In this document: positions 51,529-60,125 of the stretch, one piece after another | Position numbering within the stretch: the stretch's first letter is position 1 | Layout: each line of letters begins with the position of its first letter | NCBI GenBank assembly: GCA_037481715.1 | Contig: JBBFLD010000008.1 | Coordinates: 62,001 to 126,000 of the forward strand | Direction: 5' to 3' | Source of the DNA: Rosettibacter sp037481715 | Lineage (GTDB): Bacteria; Bacteroidota; Ignavibacteria; Ignavibacteriales; Melioribacteraceae | Length of the DNA stretch: 64,000 nucleotides | Notes under the pieces: generated by a model | The model's database searches: none | Told to the model about the DNA's origin: nothing | The model's input: the letters and a program-made list of their open reading frames with translations, nothing else | Translations under genes and position numbers: made by a program

Positions 51529-52407
51529 ATGAAGTATAAAAATTTTAGAATAAATTTATTTTTTTTATTGATTCTTCTTTCTGAATTAATTTTCCTTCCA
51601 CTTAACATTCATTCTCAAATTTATACTCAAAAAGATGTAGAAATATGTAATTCGAAATTTCAAATTGCTCTTAAGCAAAATTTATCATCTCTTCCTGTTA
51701 ATGAAGTTCTCTTAACTATTGCAAAAAGTTTTATTGGAACTGATTACGAAGCTCATACATTGGACAAAACAAATAAAGAGGAACTCGTAATAAATTTGAC
51801 TGGTCTTGACTGTTACACATTTCTGGAGAGCTCAATTGTTTTTGCAAGATGCATTAAAAAAGGATTAACTACATTTGAAGATTATACTAAAGAACTAGAA
51901 AATATTCGTTATCGAAATGGCAAATTAAAAGATTACACTTCGCGGCTTCATTACTTTTCTGATTGGATTTATGATATGAATAAAAGAAAAATTGGAAAAG
52001 ATATTACCAAAGAACTCGGCGGCATACCTTATAAAAAAAGAATTAATTTTATGAGTACTCATCTGGATTCTTATCCTATGTTGAAGAATAATGAAAAGTT
52101 TATACAAGAAATAAAACGCATTGAAAAAAGTATATCGAAACGAAAATATTATTTTATTCCTCAAAAAAATATTGAAAGAATTGAAAGCAAAATTAAAGAT
52201 GGAGATATAATTGGAATTACAACCAATATAGAAGGTTTAGATATTTCTCATACAGGAATAGCAATTAGAGAAAACGATGGAAGAATTCATCTGCTTCATG
52301 CACCTAATGTGGGTTATAAAGTTCAAATAACTGAAAAACCTCTTGCAGATTACATTAAGTCAAATCCAAAGCAAACTGGAATTATGGTTTTAAGATTGAA
52401 TGAATAA
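51529..52407 (+). CDS. DUF1460 family N-acetylmuramoyl-L-alanine amidase-like protein
   Basis: A secreted papain-like peptidoglycan amidase family common in Bacteroidota. The 292-residue product starts at ATG 51529, which gives a signal peptide ending N-I-H-S-Q (about residue 30); earlier in-frame codons lie inside dnaB. Catalytic residues are Cys95 in L-D-C-Y-T-F and His241 in S-H-T-G-I-A-I. The segment G-G-I-P-Y-K-K-R-I-N-F-M-S-T-H is typical of the family. It begins 19 bases after dnaB. Confidence 0.87.
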   Translation: MKYKNFRINLFFLLILLSELIFLPLNIHSQIYTQKDVEICNSKFQIALKQNLSSLPVNEVLLTIAKSFIGTDYEAHTLDKTNKEELVINLTGLDCYTFLESSIVFARCIKKGLTTFEDYTKELENIRYRNGKLKDYTSRLHYFSDWIYDMNKRKIGKDITKELGGIPYKKRINFMSTHLDSYPMLKNNEKFIQEIKRIEKSISKRKYYFIPQKNIERIESKIKDGDIIGITTNIEGLDISHTGIAIRENDGRIHLLHAPNVGYKVQITEKPLADYIKSNPKQTGIMVLRLNE

Positions 52408-52420
52408 ATTTTTACTCTGA

Positions 52421-53278
52421 TTATTTACTTTTGATTAAACTCAACAACACTTTAATATTTTCAAGGTCTTCTTTCTGGTCTTTTTCTTTAGGTGTTTCTA
52501 AAATTTTTGGAACTCTTTCTAATTTTTTGTCATTCATGATATTTGCAAAACCATCTAAGCCGATAAAACCTTTTCCAATATGTTCATGTCTGTCAATTTT
52601 CGAACCTAATTCCTTTTTACTATCATTCATATGAATGCATTGCAATCGTTCAAGTCCAATAATGTCATCAAATTCTTTTATAACTTTTTTGTATTCTTTT
52701 GGATCTTTAATGTTATAACCTGCGGCAAAAATATGGCAGGTGTCTATGCAGACACTCATTCTATCTTTATCATCAACCATGTCAATAATTTTTCTTAACT
52801 GTTCAAAAGTATAACCAAGTGCCGTGCCCTGTCCTGCAGTTGTTTCAAGCATGCTTTTAACTTTGAATCCTTTTGTTTTTTCATGAATATAGTTGAGAGA
52901 TTCTGCAATCAATTTTAATCCATCTTCCTCGCCCATTCCTCCATGAGCGCCAGGATGAAAATTTAAGTGAGGTATTCCAAGTTGTTCACATCTTTCGAGT
53001 TCTTTAATGAATGAAGCTCTGGATTTTGTTAATCCTTGCGGATCTTTAGAACAAAGATTAATTAAATAGGAATCGTGTGAAACAACAAATTTTATGTGTG
53101 AATTTTTAAGTTTTTCTTTGAAAGAATTTATTTCTTCTTCTGTTAAGTCTTTAGCAAAATATTGATTGTTGTTTTTTGTGAATATTTGAATAGCTGTAAA
53201 ACCAAGATTTTCAGCAATATCAATTGCAGATGATGGTCCGTTAGTCAAAAAAGTGTGAGCTCCAATTAAATGTTTCAT
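52421..53278 (-). CDS. nfo: Endonuclease IV (AP endonuclease)
   Basis: Cuts DNA at abasic sites using a three-zinc centre. The 285-residue product has the signatures N-F-H-P-G-A-H, L-E-T-T-A-G-Q-G-T-A-L-G, V-C-I-D-T-C-H-I-F-A-A-G-Y and H-M-N-D-S-K in the right order. The D-R-H-E-H-I-G-K-G zinc-binding loop follows (residues about 225-233). It converges on the DUF1460 gene with only 13 bases between. Confidence 0.97.
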   Translation of the reverse strand: MKHLIGAHTFLTNGPSSAIDIAENLGFTAIQIFTKNNNQYFAKDLTEEEINSFKEKLKNSHIKFVVSHDSYLINLCSKDPQGLTKSRASFIKELERCEQLGIPHLNFHPGAHGGMGEEDGLKLIAESLNYIHEKTKGFKVKSMLETTAGQGTALGYTFEQLRKIIDMVDDKDRMSVCIDTCHIFAAGYNIKDPKEYKKVIKEFDDIIGLERLQCIHMNDSKKELGSKIDRHEHIGKGFIGLDGFANIMNDKKLERVPKILETPKEKDQKEDLENIKVLLSLIKSK

Positions 53279-53429
53279 AATTTATACCTGCTTTCTTTAT
53301 TATTGTATTGAAAGTTAGTAAATAACTAAAAAATATTTAATACTATGTGAACATGATAATAATTAATTTTGTTTAGTTATAAGATTTAGTTATTCATTAA
53401 TAATTCCCAAATAAAAAACAGGACTCAAC

Positions 53430-54317
53430 ATGAAAATATTTATCACAGGAGGAAGTGGATTACTTGGTCAATATCTCAACATAAGTTTAAGCAAGAATCA
53501 TGATATTTTAACACAATATAATGAACATATTGGTAATTGCAATCAGTTCAATTCTGTTAAATTATCAATAACTGATTATAAAAAACTTCAAGATGTTTTA
53601 CTTCAATTTAAGCCGGATGTTGTTATTCATGCAGCTGCTGTTTCAAATGCAGAAAAAGCAGAAAAATACCCTGCATCTTATGTTTATGAAGTTAATGTAA
53701 ATGCAGCAAAAAAGATTGCAGAAATATGTGATAGTATAAAATCAAAATTAATTTATATTTCGACTGACCTTGTTTATGCCGGCTATCGTGGTTCTTTATT
53801 AAAAGAAGATTCTAAATTAATCCCCATCTCTCTTTATGCAGAAACAAAATTGATGGGTGAAGTAAAAATTCAGGAGACTTTTGATAATTATATAATTTTG
53901 CGGCAGGCTTTATTGATTGGTTTTGGATTAAACCATTCAAGAAATTTTTTTCACTTTATGTATGAAAATCTCAAATTAAATAAACCAATAAAATTATTTA
54001 CAAACCAATATCGTTCTCCACTTGAATTAAATGATGCTTCAAGAATGATTGCAGAATTAGTTGAGAAGGAAATAAAAAGTGAAATCATAAATTTTGGTGG
54101 AGCAGAAAGATTATCTCGCTATGATTTAGGCTTATTACTTTGTGAAGAAGCAGGCTTTGATAAAAATTTATTAGTCCCTGTTACTATGGAAGAAGAAAAT
54201 TATTCTTACATTGTTCACGATGTATCGCTGAACATTGAAAAATTACTTTCATTAGGGATTGAACCTGAGAATTTAAGAAAAGCAATTAGAGAACTAATAA
54301 AAAATAATTTCAAGTAA
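53430..54317 (+). CDS. NAD(P)-dependent sugar-nucleotide reductase of the RmlD type
   Basis: An extended short-chain dehydrogenase similar to dTDP-4-dehydrorhamnose reductase. The 295-residue product has the Rossmann motif T-G-G-S-G-L-L-G-Q-Y (residues 6-15) and H-A-A-A-V-S-N. The catalytic Y-A-E-T-K (Tyr near 137) sits inside the typical S-x-Y-A-x-T-K pattern. No other deoxysugar gene is nearby, so the exact substrate is uncertain. It stands between nfo and gatB. Confidence 0.8.
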   Translation: MKIFITGGSGLLGQYLNISLSKNHDILTQYNEHIGNCNQFNSVKLSITDYKKLQDVLLQFKPDVVIHAAAVSNAEKAEKYPASYVYEVNVNAAKKIAEICDSIKSKLIYISTDLVYAGYRGSLLKEDSKLIPISLYAETKLMGEVKIQETFDNYIILRQALLIGFGLNHSRNFFHFMYENLKLNKPIKLFTNQYRSPLELNDASRMIAELVEKEIKSEIINFGGAERLSRYDLGLLLCEEAGFDKNLLVPVTMEEENYSYIVHDVSLNIEKLLSLGIEPENLRKAIRELIKNNFK

Positions 54318-54356
54318 GCAGAGAAAATTTTTGAATAATTTTACTGAAGTTACTTT

Positions 54357-55802
54357 TTATTTCTTTAACTCTTCCAATTTTTTCTTAAGTAGTTCATTTA
54401 CAATTTGTGGATTGGCTTTACCTTTAGTTTCGCGCATGATTTGTCCAACAAAGAAAGCCCAAACTTTATCTTTTCCGCTTAAATATTCTTCAACCTGTTT
54501 TTGATTTTGTGATAAGATTTTATCAATCACATTTTCAATTTCGGATGTATCTGTAATCTGAATTAAATTCTTTTCTTTAACAATTTCTTCAGGGTCTTTA
54601 TTTGATTTTAACATCTCAGGGAAAACTTCTTTTGCAATTTTTCCGCTAATTACATTTTTATTTATTAGTTCTATTAATTTGCCAAGATTTTCTGCACTCA
54701 CTGGAAATTCATTTATAGAAATTTTTTCTTCATTAATTACTTTTAATACTTCAGTCATTACCCAATTGCTTGCAGCTTTGTAATCATTTGTAATGGTTAA
54801 AATTTTTTCATAGTAATCTGCAAGTTCTCTTGAAGATGTAAGTATCTCAGCATCATATTTTGGAAGGTTGTATTGATTAATAAATCTTTCTTTTTTGGCA
54901 TCAGGTAATTCAGGCATTTTAGATAGTATTTCATCTTTCCATTCGTTTGTTACAACTACTGGCATTAAGTCAGGTTCGGGAAAGTAACGATAATCGTGTG
55001 CTTCTTCTTTGCTTCGCATTGGATAAGCAATATTTGCATCAGCATCCCATAATAATGTTTGTTGAACTACTTCTTTCCCATCTTCAAGCAAATCAATTTG
55101 TCTTTCAATTTCATATTCAAGTGCTCTTTCAACATTTCGGAAAGAGTTCATGTTTTTTACTTCTGTTTTTGTTCCAAATTTTGATTCGCCTTTTAATCTA
55201 ACCGAAACATTTGCATCGCATCTTAATGAGCCTTCTTCCATATTGCCGTCGCAAATGTTAAGATAAGTAAGTATTTGTTTTAATTTGGTTAGATATAAAT
55301 ATGCTTCTTCAGGAGTTCTTATATCCGGTTCGCTTACAATTTCTAACAAAGGTGTGCCGGTTCTATTCAAATCAATCAAAGTATCAAAGCCCTGGTCATG
55401 AATTGATTTTCCAGCATCTTCTTCCATATGAATTCTTGTTATTCCAATTTTCTTTTTTTTGCCGTCTTTCAATTCTATTGTGATAAATCCATGTTCACAG
55501 ATTGGTTCTTCATACTGAGATATTTGAAAATTTTTTGGGAGGTCGGGATAAAAATAATGTTTCCTTGCAAATATTGATTTTTCATTGATTCTGCAGTTAG
55601 TAGCAAGTCCCATCAATACAGCAAATTCTACAACTTTTTTATTCAGGACTGGAAGAACACCGGGATGCCCAAGACAAACTGGGCAAACATTAGTATTGGG
55701 TGCAGCACCAAATTTTGTAGAGCAGCCGCAGAATATTTTTGAATCTGTTAATAATTGTGCATGAACTTCTAATCCAATAACAGCTTCGTATTTGGGATTC
55801 AT
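54357..55802 (-). CDS. gatB: Aspartyl/glutamyl-tRNA amidotransferase subunit B
   Basis: Part of GatCAB, which amidates mischarged Glu-tRNA(Gln) or Asp-tRNA(Asn). The 481-residue product begins with Y-E-A-V-I-G-L-E-V-H-A-Q-L. It has zinc-type cysteines in F-C-G-C-S and C-P-V-C-L-G-H-P-G (residues about 24-48) and the signature D-x-N-R-T-G-T-P-L-L-E-I-V-S-E-P-D. The YqeY-like C-terminal domain is present. Its role fits a genome that carries a tRNA-Gln but probably lacks a glutaminyl-tRNA synthetase; the last point is inference. Confidence 0.97.
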   Translation of the reverse strand: MNPKYEAVIGLEVHAQLLTDSKIFCGCSTKFGAAPNTNVCPVCLGHPGVLPVLNKKVVEFAVLMGLATNCRINEKSIFARKHYFYPDLPKNFQISQYEEPICEHGFITIELKDGKKKKIGITRIHMEEDAGKSIHDQGFDTLIDLNRTGTPLLEIVSEPDIRTPEEAYLYLTKLKQILTYLNICDGNMEEGSLRCDANVSVRLKGESKFGTKTEVKNMNSFRNVERALEYEIERQIDLLEDGKEVVQQTLLWDADANIAYPMRSKEEAHDYRYFPEPDLMPVVVTNEWKDEILSKMPELPDAKKERFINQYNLPKYDAEILTSSRELADYYEKILTITNDYKAASNWVMTEVLKVINEEKISINEFPVSAENLGKLIELINKNVISGKIAKEVFPEMLKSNKDPEEIVKEKNLIQITDTSEIENVIDKILSQNQKQVEEYLSGKDKVWAFFVGQIMRETKGKANPQIVNELLKKKLEELKK

Positions 55803-55946
55803 ATCAAATCTTTAATTTTATTTTTGCGAATATAATTATTTCTATTAAGAATTTTTTTGCATAATTCGAAAAAGAAATTTTTTTCAAGAATTTACTTTCT
55901 AAAAAATTATATTCATATTATAAATTAAATTTTATACGAGGTATGA

Positions 55947-56678
55947 ATGAAGCTTGATATACTAATATTTGCAGCACATCCCGACGATGCTGAACTTTCA
56001 ATGGGTGGAACAATTGCTAAATTAATAAACGCAGGCTTAAAAGTTGGAATCGTAGATTTGACAAAAGGGGAACTTGGCACCAGGGGTTCTGCAGAAATCA
56101 GAATGAAAGAAGCTCAAAAAGCCTCTGAAATTCTTAAAATTAATCACAGAGAAAATCTTGGATTTAAGGATGGCTCAATCAAAGTGAATGAAGAATATTT
56201 AATTAAGATAATATCTAAAATCAGGAAATATAAGCCAGAAATAATTTTTGCCCCATATTTTAATGATCGTCATCCCGACCATGTTGGCTGCGGATTTTTG
56301 ATTAAAGAAGCTATATTTTTTTCCGGACTTCCTAAAATTGTTACAGACGATAATGAACAAATTCAAAGTCCATATAGGCCTAAAAAATTATTTTACTATA
56401 TACAAACTTATGAGACCAAACCCTCGTTTATTATTGATATAAGTGATACATTTGAATTAAAGATGCAAGCAATTAAAGCTTATGAATCACAATTCCATAA
56501 CCCAAACAGCACTGAACCAGAAACTTTTATAAGTCAACCAAATTTTTTAAAATACATTGAAGCAAGAGCAAAAGTATATGGTTTCAAAATCGGGAAAGAT
56601 TATGGGGAACCATTCTTTTGCGAAGAAGAAATTGAATATGATTTAATTAGTTTAATCAAGAACGGAGAAAAAAAATGA
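55947..56678 (+). CDS. bshB1: Bacillithiol biosynthesis deacetylase BshB1
   Basis: Deacetylates N-acetylglucosaminyl-malate in bacillithiol synthesis. The 243-residue LmbE-type protein has the zinc motif A-H-P-D-D-A-E-L (10-17), L-T-K-G-E-L-G-T-R-G-S and the second ligand region N-D-R-H-P-D-H. Sequence and length fit the BshB1 group. It overlaps the next gene by 4 bases. Partners bshA and bshC are not in the window. Confidence 0.9.
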   Translation: MKLDILIFAAHPDDAELSMGGTIAKLINAGLKVGIVDLTKGELGTRGSAEIRMKEAQKASEILKINHRENLGFKDGSIKVNEEYLIKIISKIRKYKPEIIFAPYFNDRHPDHVGCGFLIKEAIFFSGLPKIVTDDNEQIQSPYRPKKLFYYIQTYETKPSFIIDISDTFELKMQAIKAYESQFHNPNSTEPETFISQPNFLKYIEARAKVYGFKIGKDYGEPFFCEEEIEYDLISLIKNGEKK

Positions 56679-57532
56679 AAATAGCTTTTCTTGGAACGGG
56701 ATTAATGGGCGAACCAATGGCATTTCGCTTATTAAAAGCCAATTATTCTTTACATGTATTCAATCGTACAATTTCAAAAACAGAAAGATTAAAAAAACAT
56801 CAAGCGAAAGTTTTTACTTCGCCAGAAGAAGCTGTTAAAGAACCTCCTGTAATTATTACGATGTTAACAGATTATAATGCAATCACAGAAGTATTATTTA
56901 AGAATAAAAATAATTTTAAAGGCAAAACTCTAATTCAAATGAGCACAATTTCTCCACATGAAAGTTTATTGCTGAAAGAAAGATTTGAAAATGCAGGTGG
57001 AGTTTATATAGAAGCTCCTGTTTTGGGAAGTACGCAACAAGCAGAAGCTGGTGAATTAATTGTAATGGTTGGATGTGATTCGGAAAATTTTAGTCAAGTT
57101 AAAAAGATTCTAAAAAATTTTGGTTCTACTGTTCTGCATGTTGGAGAGCCTGGTAAGGCATCTGCATTAAAATTAGCATTAAATCAGTTAATTCCATCAT
57201 TGCTCTCAGCATTTGGTATGTCGCTGGCTTATGTATTAAGTAAAGGAATTGATGTGAATATCTTTATGGAAATATTAAGAAAGAGTGCACTCTATGCACC
57301 TACATTCGACAAAAAATTACCAAATATGTTAAAACGCGATTTTGATAAAGCAAATTTCCCTCTCAAACACATGTTAAAAGATGTTAATTTGATTTATCAG
57401 GAATTTCAAAACAGCAGCATTAATACAGAGATTGTTGAAAGTGTCAGAAAAATATTGATTAATTCAGTGGATGCAAATTTATCGGATAAAGATTATTCGG
57501 CACTTTATAACATTATTCATCCTTCAAAATAA
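56675..57532 (+). CDS. 3-hydroxyisobutyrate dehydrogenase-like NAD(P) oxidoreductase
   Basis: A beta-hydroxyacid dehydrogenase family member of 285 residues. The N-terminal Rossmann motif is G-T-G-L-M-G-E-P-M-A (7-16). The substrate-binding E-A-P-V-L-G-S-T-Q-Q-A-E-A-G-E-L (about 114-129) and the catalytic Lys segment G-K-A-S-A-L-K-L-A-L-N-Q follow. The substrate could be a hydroxybutyrate, glyoxylate or succinic semialdehyde. It overlaps bshB1 by 4 bases (ATGA), so the two are co-translated. Confidence 0.88.
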   Translation: MKIAFLGTGLMGEPMAFRLLKANYSLHVFNRTISKTERLKKHQAKVFTSPEEAVKEPPVIITMLTDYNAITEVLFKNKNNFKGKTLIQMSTISPHESLLLKERFENAGGVYIEAPVLGSTQQAEAGELIVMVGCDSENFSQVKKILKNFGSTVLHVGEPGKASALKLALNQLIPSLLSAFGMSLAYVLSKGIDVNIFMEILRKSALYAPTFDKKLPNMLKRDFDKANFPLKHMLKDVNLIYQEFQNSSINTEIVESVRKILINSVDANLSDKDYSALYNIIHPSK

Positions 57533-57537
57533 TTTAG

Positions 57538-59007
57538 ATGAAGAAAAAAATTATAATAAAATTATTTTGGATAATTCTCAGCATATTAATTTCTCTAACA
57601 GCTTATTTAATTTTTGATTTTGGTAATGAATATAAAAATGCTGAAATAGTTGCATCAATCGCAATACTCATGTCAATCCTTTGGGTAACAGAAGCAATCC
57701 CTCTTTCTGTTACTTCACTTATTCCTTTGATACTTTTCCCATTAACAGGAACAATTTCCTCAAAAGATACTTCACAGGCTTATATTAATTCTACAATCTT
57801 TCTTTTCCTTGGCGGATTTATTATAGCGATTGCTATGGAACGTTGGCAGCTTCATAAGAGAATTGCATTAAATGTAATTAACTTAGTTGGAAATACTTCA
57901 TCCAAAATAATTTTTGGTTTTATGATTTCATCAGCATTTATTTCAATGTGGATTTCTAATACTGCAACTGCAGTAATGCTTTTGCCCATTGGACTTGCAA
58001 TTATTAATAAATTAAGTGAAGAACTTCGAGAAGAAAATATTTCTCGCTTTGCAATTGCATTAATGCTTGGGATTGCATACTCTTGTTCTGTTGGCGGCAT
58101 AGCTACTCCAATTGGGACACCGCCAAATTTAGTTTTTCAGAGAATTTATAAAATTAATTTTCCGAATAATCCGGAAATTTATTTTGGCGACTGGATGAAA
58201 TTTGCGGTTCCAATTGCCATTGTAATGATTTTGTTCGTCTGGTTTTTATTAACAAAAATTTTATATAAAAATGATTCTCTTGTTATTAATGATATTGTTG
58301 TGAAGAATGAAAAAAATAAGTTAGGAAAAATTAATTATGAAGAAAAAGTGGTTCTTTTTGTTTTCATAATTACTTCTTTGTTGTGGATATTCAGAGCAGA
58401 ACTTGACCTTGGTGTAATGAAAATTCCTGGCTGGTCAAAAATTTTTCCAAAAGCAGATTTTATTGATGATGGAACAGTTGCAATTGCAATGGCTTCAGTT
58501 TTATTTATGATTCCTGTTAAGAATAAAAACAGCAACTATAATTTTATTCTTGACCATACTGCAATAAATAAAATTCCTTGGGATATAATTTTATTATTTG
58601 GTGGAGGTTTTGCTCTTGCAGAAGGTTTTGTTGACAGCAAATTGTCAAATTTAATTGGGCATCAATTTGTAATGCTTAAAAATGTCAATGTTGTTTTATT
58701 GATTGCTTCTGTGTGTTTCGTATTAACTTTTTTGACAGAACTTACTTCAAACACTGCAACTGCACAAATTTTATTGCCAATACTTGCATCGTTGTCAGTT
58801 GAACTTCAGATAAATCCACTATTGCTTATGATTCCTGCAACAATTTCCTCTTCATTTGCATTTATGCTGCCTGTAGCAACACCTCCCAATGCAATTGTTT
58901 TTAGCAGCCGAAGATTAAAAATTATTGATATGGCAAAGACTGGATTTCTGATTAATTTATTTGGAATAATTGTAGTAACATTTTTTGTTTGGTTATTTTT
59001 TGCTTGA
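57538..59007 (+). CDS. DASS/SLC13 family sodium-coupled anion transporter
   Basis: Imports di- or tricarboxylates, or sulfate, with sodium. The 489-residue product has about a dozen hydrophobic segments. Both family signatures are present: S-N-T-A-T-A-V-M with G-G-I-A-T-P-I-G-T-P-P-N in the first half, and T-S-N-T-A-T-A-Q-I-L-L-P with L-P-V-A-T-P-P-N-A in the second. Dicarboxylates are the usual substrates. It lies 5 bases after the dehydrogenase gene, in the bshB1 transcript. Confidence 0.92.
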   Translation: MKKKIIIKLFWIILSILISLTAYLIFDFGNEYKNAEIVASIAILMSILWVTEAIPLSVTSLIPLILFPLTGTISSKDTSQAYINSTIFLFLGGFIIAIAMERWQLHKRIALNVINLVGNTSSKIIFGFMISSAFISMWISNTATAVMLLPIGLAIINKLSEELREENISRFAIALMLGIAYSCSVGGIATPIGTPPNLVFQRIYKINFPNNPEIYFGDWMKFAVPIAIVMILFVWFLLTKILYKNDSLVINDIVVKNEKNKLGKINYEEKVVLFVFIITSLLWIFRAELDLGVMKIPGWSKIFPKADFIDDGTVAIAMASVLFMIPVKNKNSNYNFILDHTAINKIPWDIILLFGGGFALAEGFVDSKLSNLIGHQFVMLKNVNVVLLIASVCFVLTFLTELTSNTATAQILLPILASLSVELQINPLLLMIPATISSSFAFMLPVATPPNAIVFSSRRLKIIDMAKTGFLINLFGIIVVTFFVWLFFA

Positions 59008-59069
59008 TAATATTATGAAACCTTTAACATGCCATATCATCATATCAAAGTAAAAAAGGAGGGAATACA

Positions 59070-59456
59070 ATGGCATATTATAATTCAAAAATTGTCAATT
59101 ATACTTTCGAAGAAGCAATTTCAAAATTATTAGAAGAATTGCCTAAAGAAGGCTTTGGAGTTTTAACTCAAATTGATGTTCAGGAAACTCTAAAGAAAAA
59201 ATTAAATGTAGATTTTAGGAGATATAAAATATTTGGTGCATGCAATCCGCCTTTAGCTTACAAGGCATTATCAAAAGAAGAAAATATTGGAGTTCTTCTG
59301 CCTTGTAATATTATTGTTCAAGAAAAAGAAAGCGGGGAAGTTCAGGTCAGCACTGTTAATCCAATGGAATCAATGCAGGCAGTAGGTAATAAAGAACTGG
59401 AAGAAGTTGCAAGTGAAGTTGCAGCAAAACTCAAAAGAGTACTTGAAAGCTTATAA
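59070..59456 (+). CDS. DUF302 domain protein
   Basis: A 128-residue protein of the DUF302 family. It shows the typical L-P-K-E-G-F-G-V-L-T-Q-I-D-V (about 24-37), Y-K-I-F-G-A-C-N-P-P-L-A-Y-K-A-L (about 52-67) and I-G-V-L-L-P-C-N-I-I-V. The two conserved cysteines are present. Function is not established; it has no signal peptide. An AAGGAGG lies just before the ATG. Confidence 0.9.
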   Translation: MAYYNSKIVNYTFEEAISKLLEELPKEGFGVLTQIDVQETLKKKLNVDFRRYKIFGACNPPLAYKALSKEENIGVLLPCNIIVQEKESGEVQVSTVNPMESMQAVGNKELEEVASEVAAKLKRVLESL

Positions 59457-59541
59457 ATTTATTTTTTATTTTTTTGAAAGATTCTATTGAAATAATAAAA
59501 TTGGAATGAACTAATAAATTTATAAGAAAGGAGGAAGTAAC

Positions 59542-59745
59542 ATGAAAATAAAAGCTGCAGAAAATGGTCCATACTTAATTGAAGTGAATGAAGCAAAAGT
59601 CATTAGAGACGGTAAAGAAGAAGTTCTTTCACAAAAAACAATTGCACTTTGCAGATGCGGACAATCTTCCAACAAACCTTTTTGCGATGGCACTCATAAA
59701 AAATGTGAATTCAAAGGTGAAGTTGTAGAAATTGAAGTAAAATAA
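59542..59745 (+). CDS. CDGSH iron-sulfur domain protein
   Basis: A 67-residue protein with the complete 2Fe-2S motif C-R-C-G-Q-S-S-N-K-P-F-C-D-G-T-H, giving ligands C37, C39, C48 and H52. Such small proteins resemble the core of mitoNEET and probably handle electrons or clusters in the cytoplasm. A strong AGGAGG precedes the ATG. It is followed by a long inverted repeat. Confidence 0.95.
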   Translation: MKIKAAENGPYLIEVNEAKVIRDGKEEVLSQKTIALCRCGQSSNKPFCDGTHKKCEFKGEVVEIEVK

Positions 59746-59751
59746 ATTTAT

Positions 59752-59820
59752 GGGGCTGACTGATAATATTAATTCATCATTATCAGCAATTTTAATAATT
59801 ATCAGCCAGCTCCAATTTTT
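59752..59820. terminator. Long imperfect inverted repeat, bidirectional terminator
   Basis: GGGGCTGACTGATAAT (from 59752) faces ATTATCAGCCAGCTCC (to about 59813), a long stem with a few mismatches and a T run at its right side. It lies between two convergent genes. Its GCTGACTGA core resembles the inverted repeat at 14819-14850, so it may belong to a dispersed family. Confidence 0.75.
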
Positions 59821-59822
59821 TA

Positions 59823-60116
59823 TTATATCATTTTTTCAATATTCCACACAAATGCATGAATACCCTGTTCTTCAGCTTCTTTATTTATATCTTCTACCTT
59901 TTTGAGTAATGGTTCAACCAAATCATCTTTAATAACTGTTAATACAACTGCATTCTGGCTGGGCCAAATGTGAGTTCCTAAATGTGGTTCGCCTTTTTCA
60001 CTTCCTTGTCCATGAACATTTAAGAATCGTGTGTATCCTCTGATATTCAAACTCTGAAGAGCTTCATCAACTTCTTCAGTGATTCCATGATTATAAACTA
60101 TCATTACAGCTTTCAT
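59823..60116 (-). CDS. PG0541-type transporter-associated protein
   Basis: A 97-residue PII-like protein usually encoded next to RND efflux pumps in Bacteroidota. It contains M-K-A-V-M-I-V-Y-N and the central G-Y-T-R-F-L-N-V-H-G-Q-G-S-E-K-G-E-P-H-L-G-T-H-I-W-P segment typical of the family. It is directly downstream of the RND permease (9 bases). A regulatory or sensing role is likely but unproven. Confidence 0.85.
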   Translation of the reverse strand: MKAVMIVYNHGITEEVDEALQSLNIRGYTRFLNVHGQGSEKGEPHLGTHIWPSQNAVVLTVIKDDLVEPLLKKVEDINKEAEEQGIHAFVWNIEKMI

Positions 60117-60125
60117 TTTATCTCC

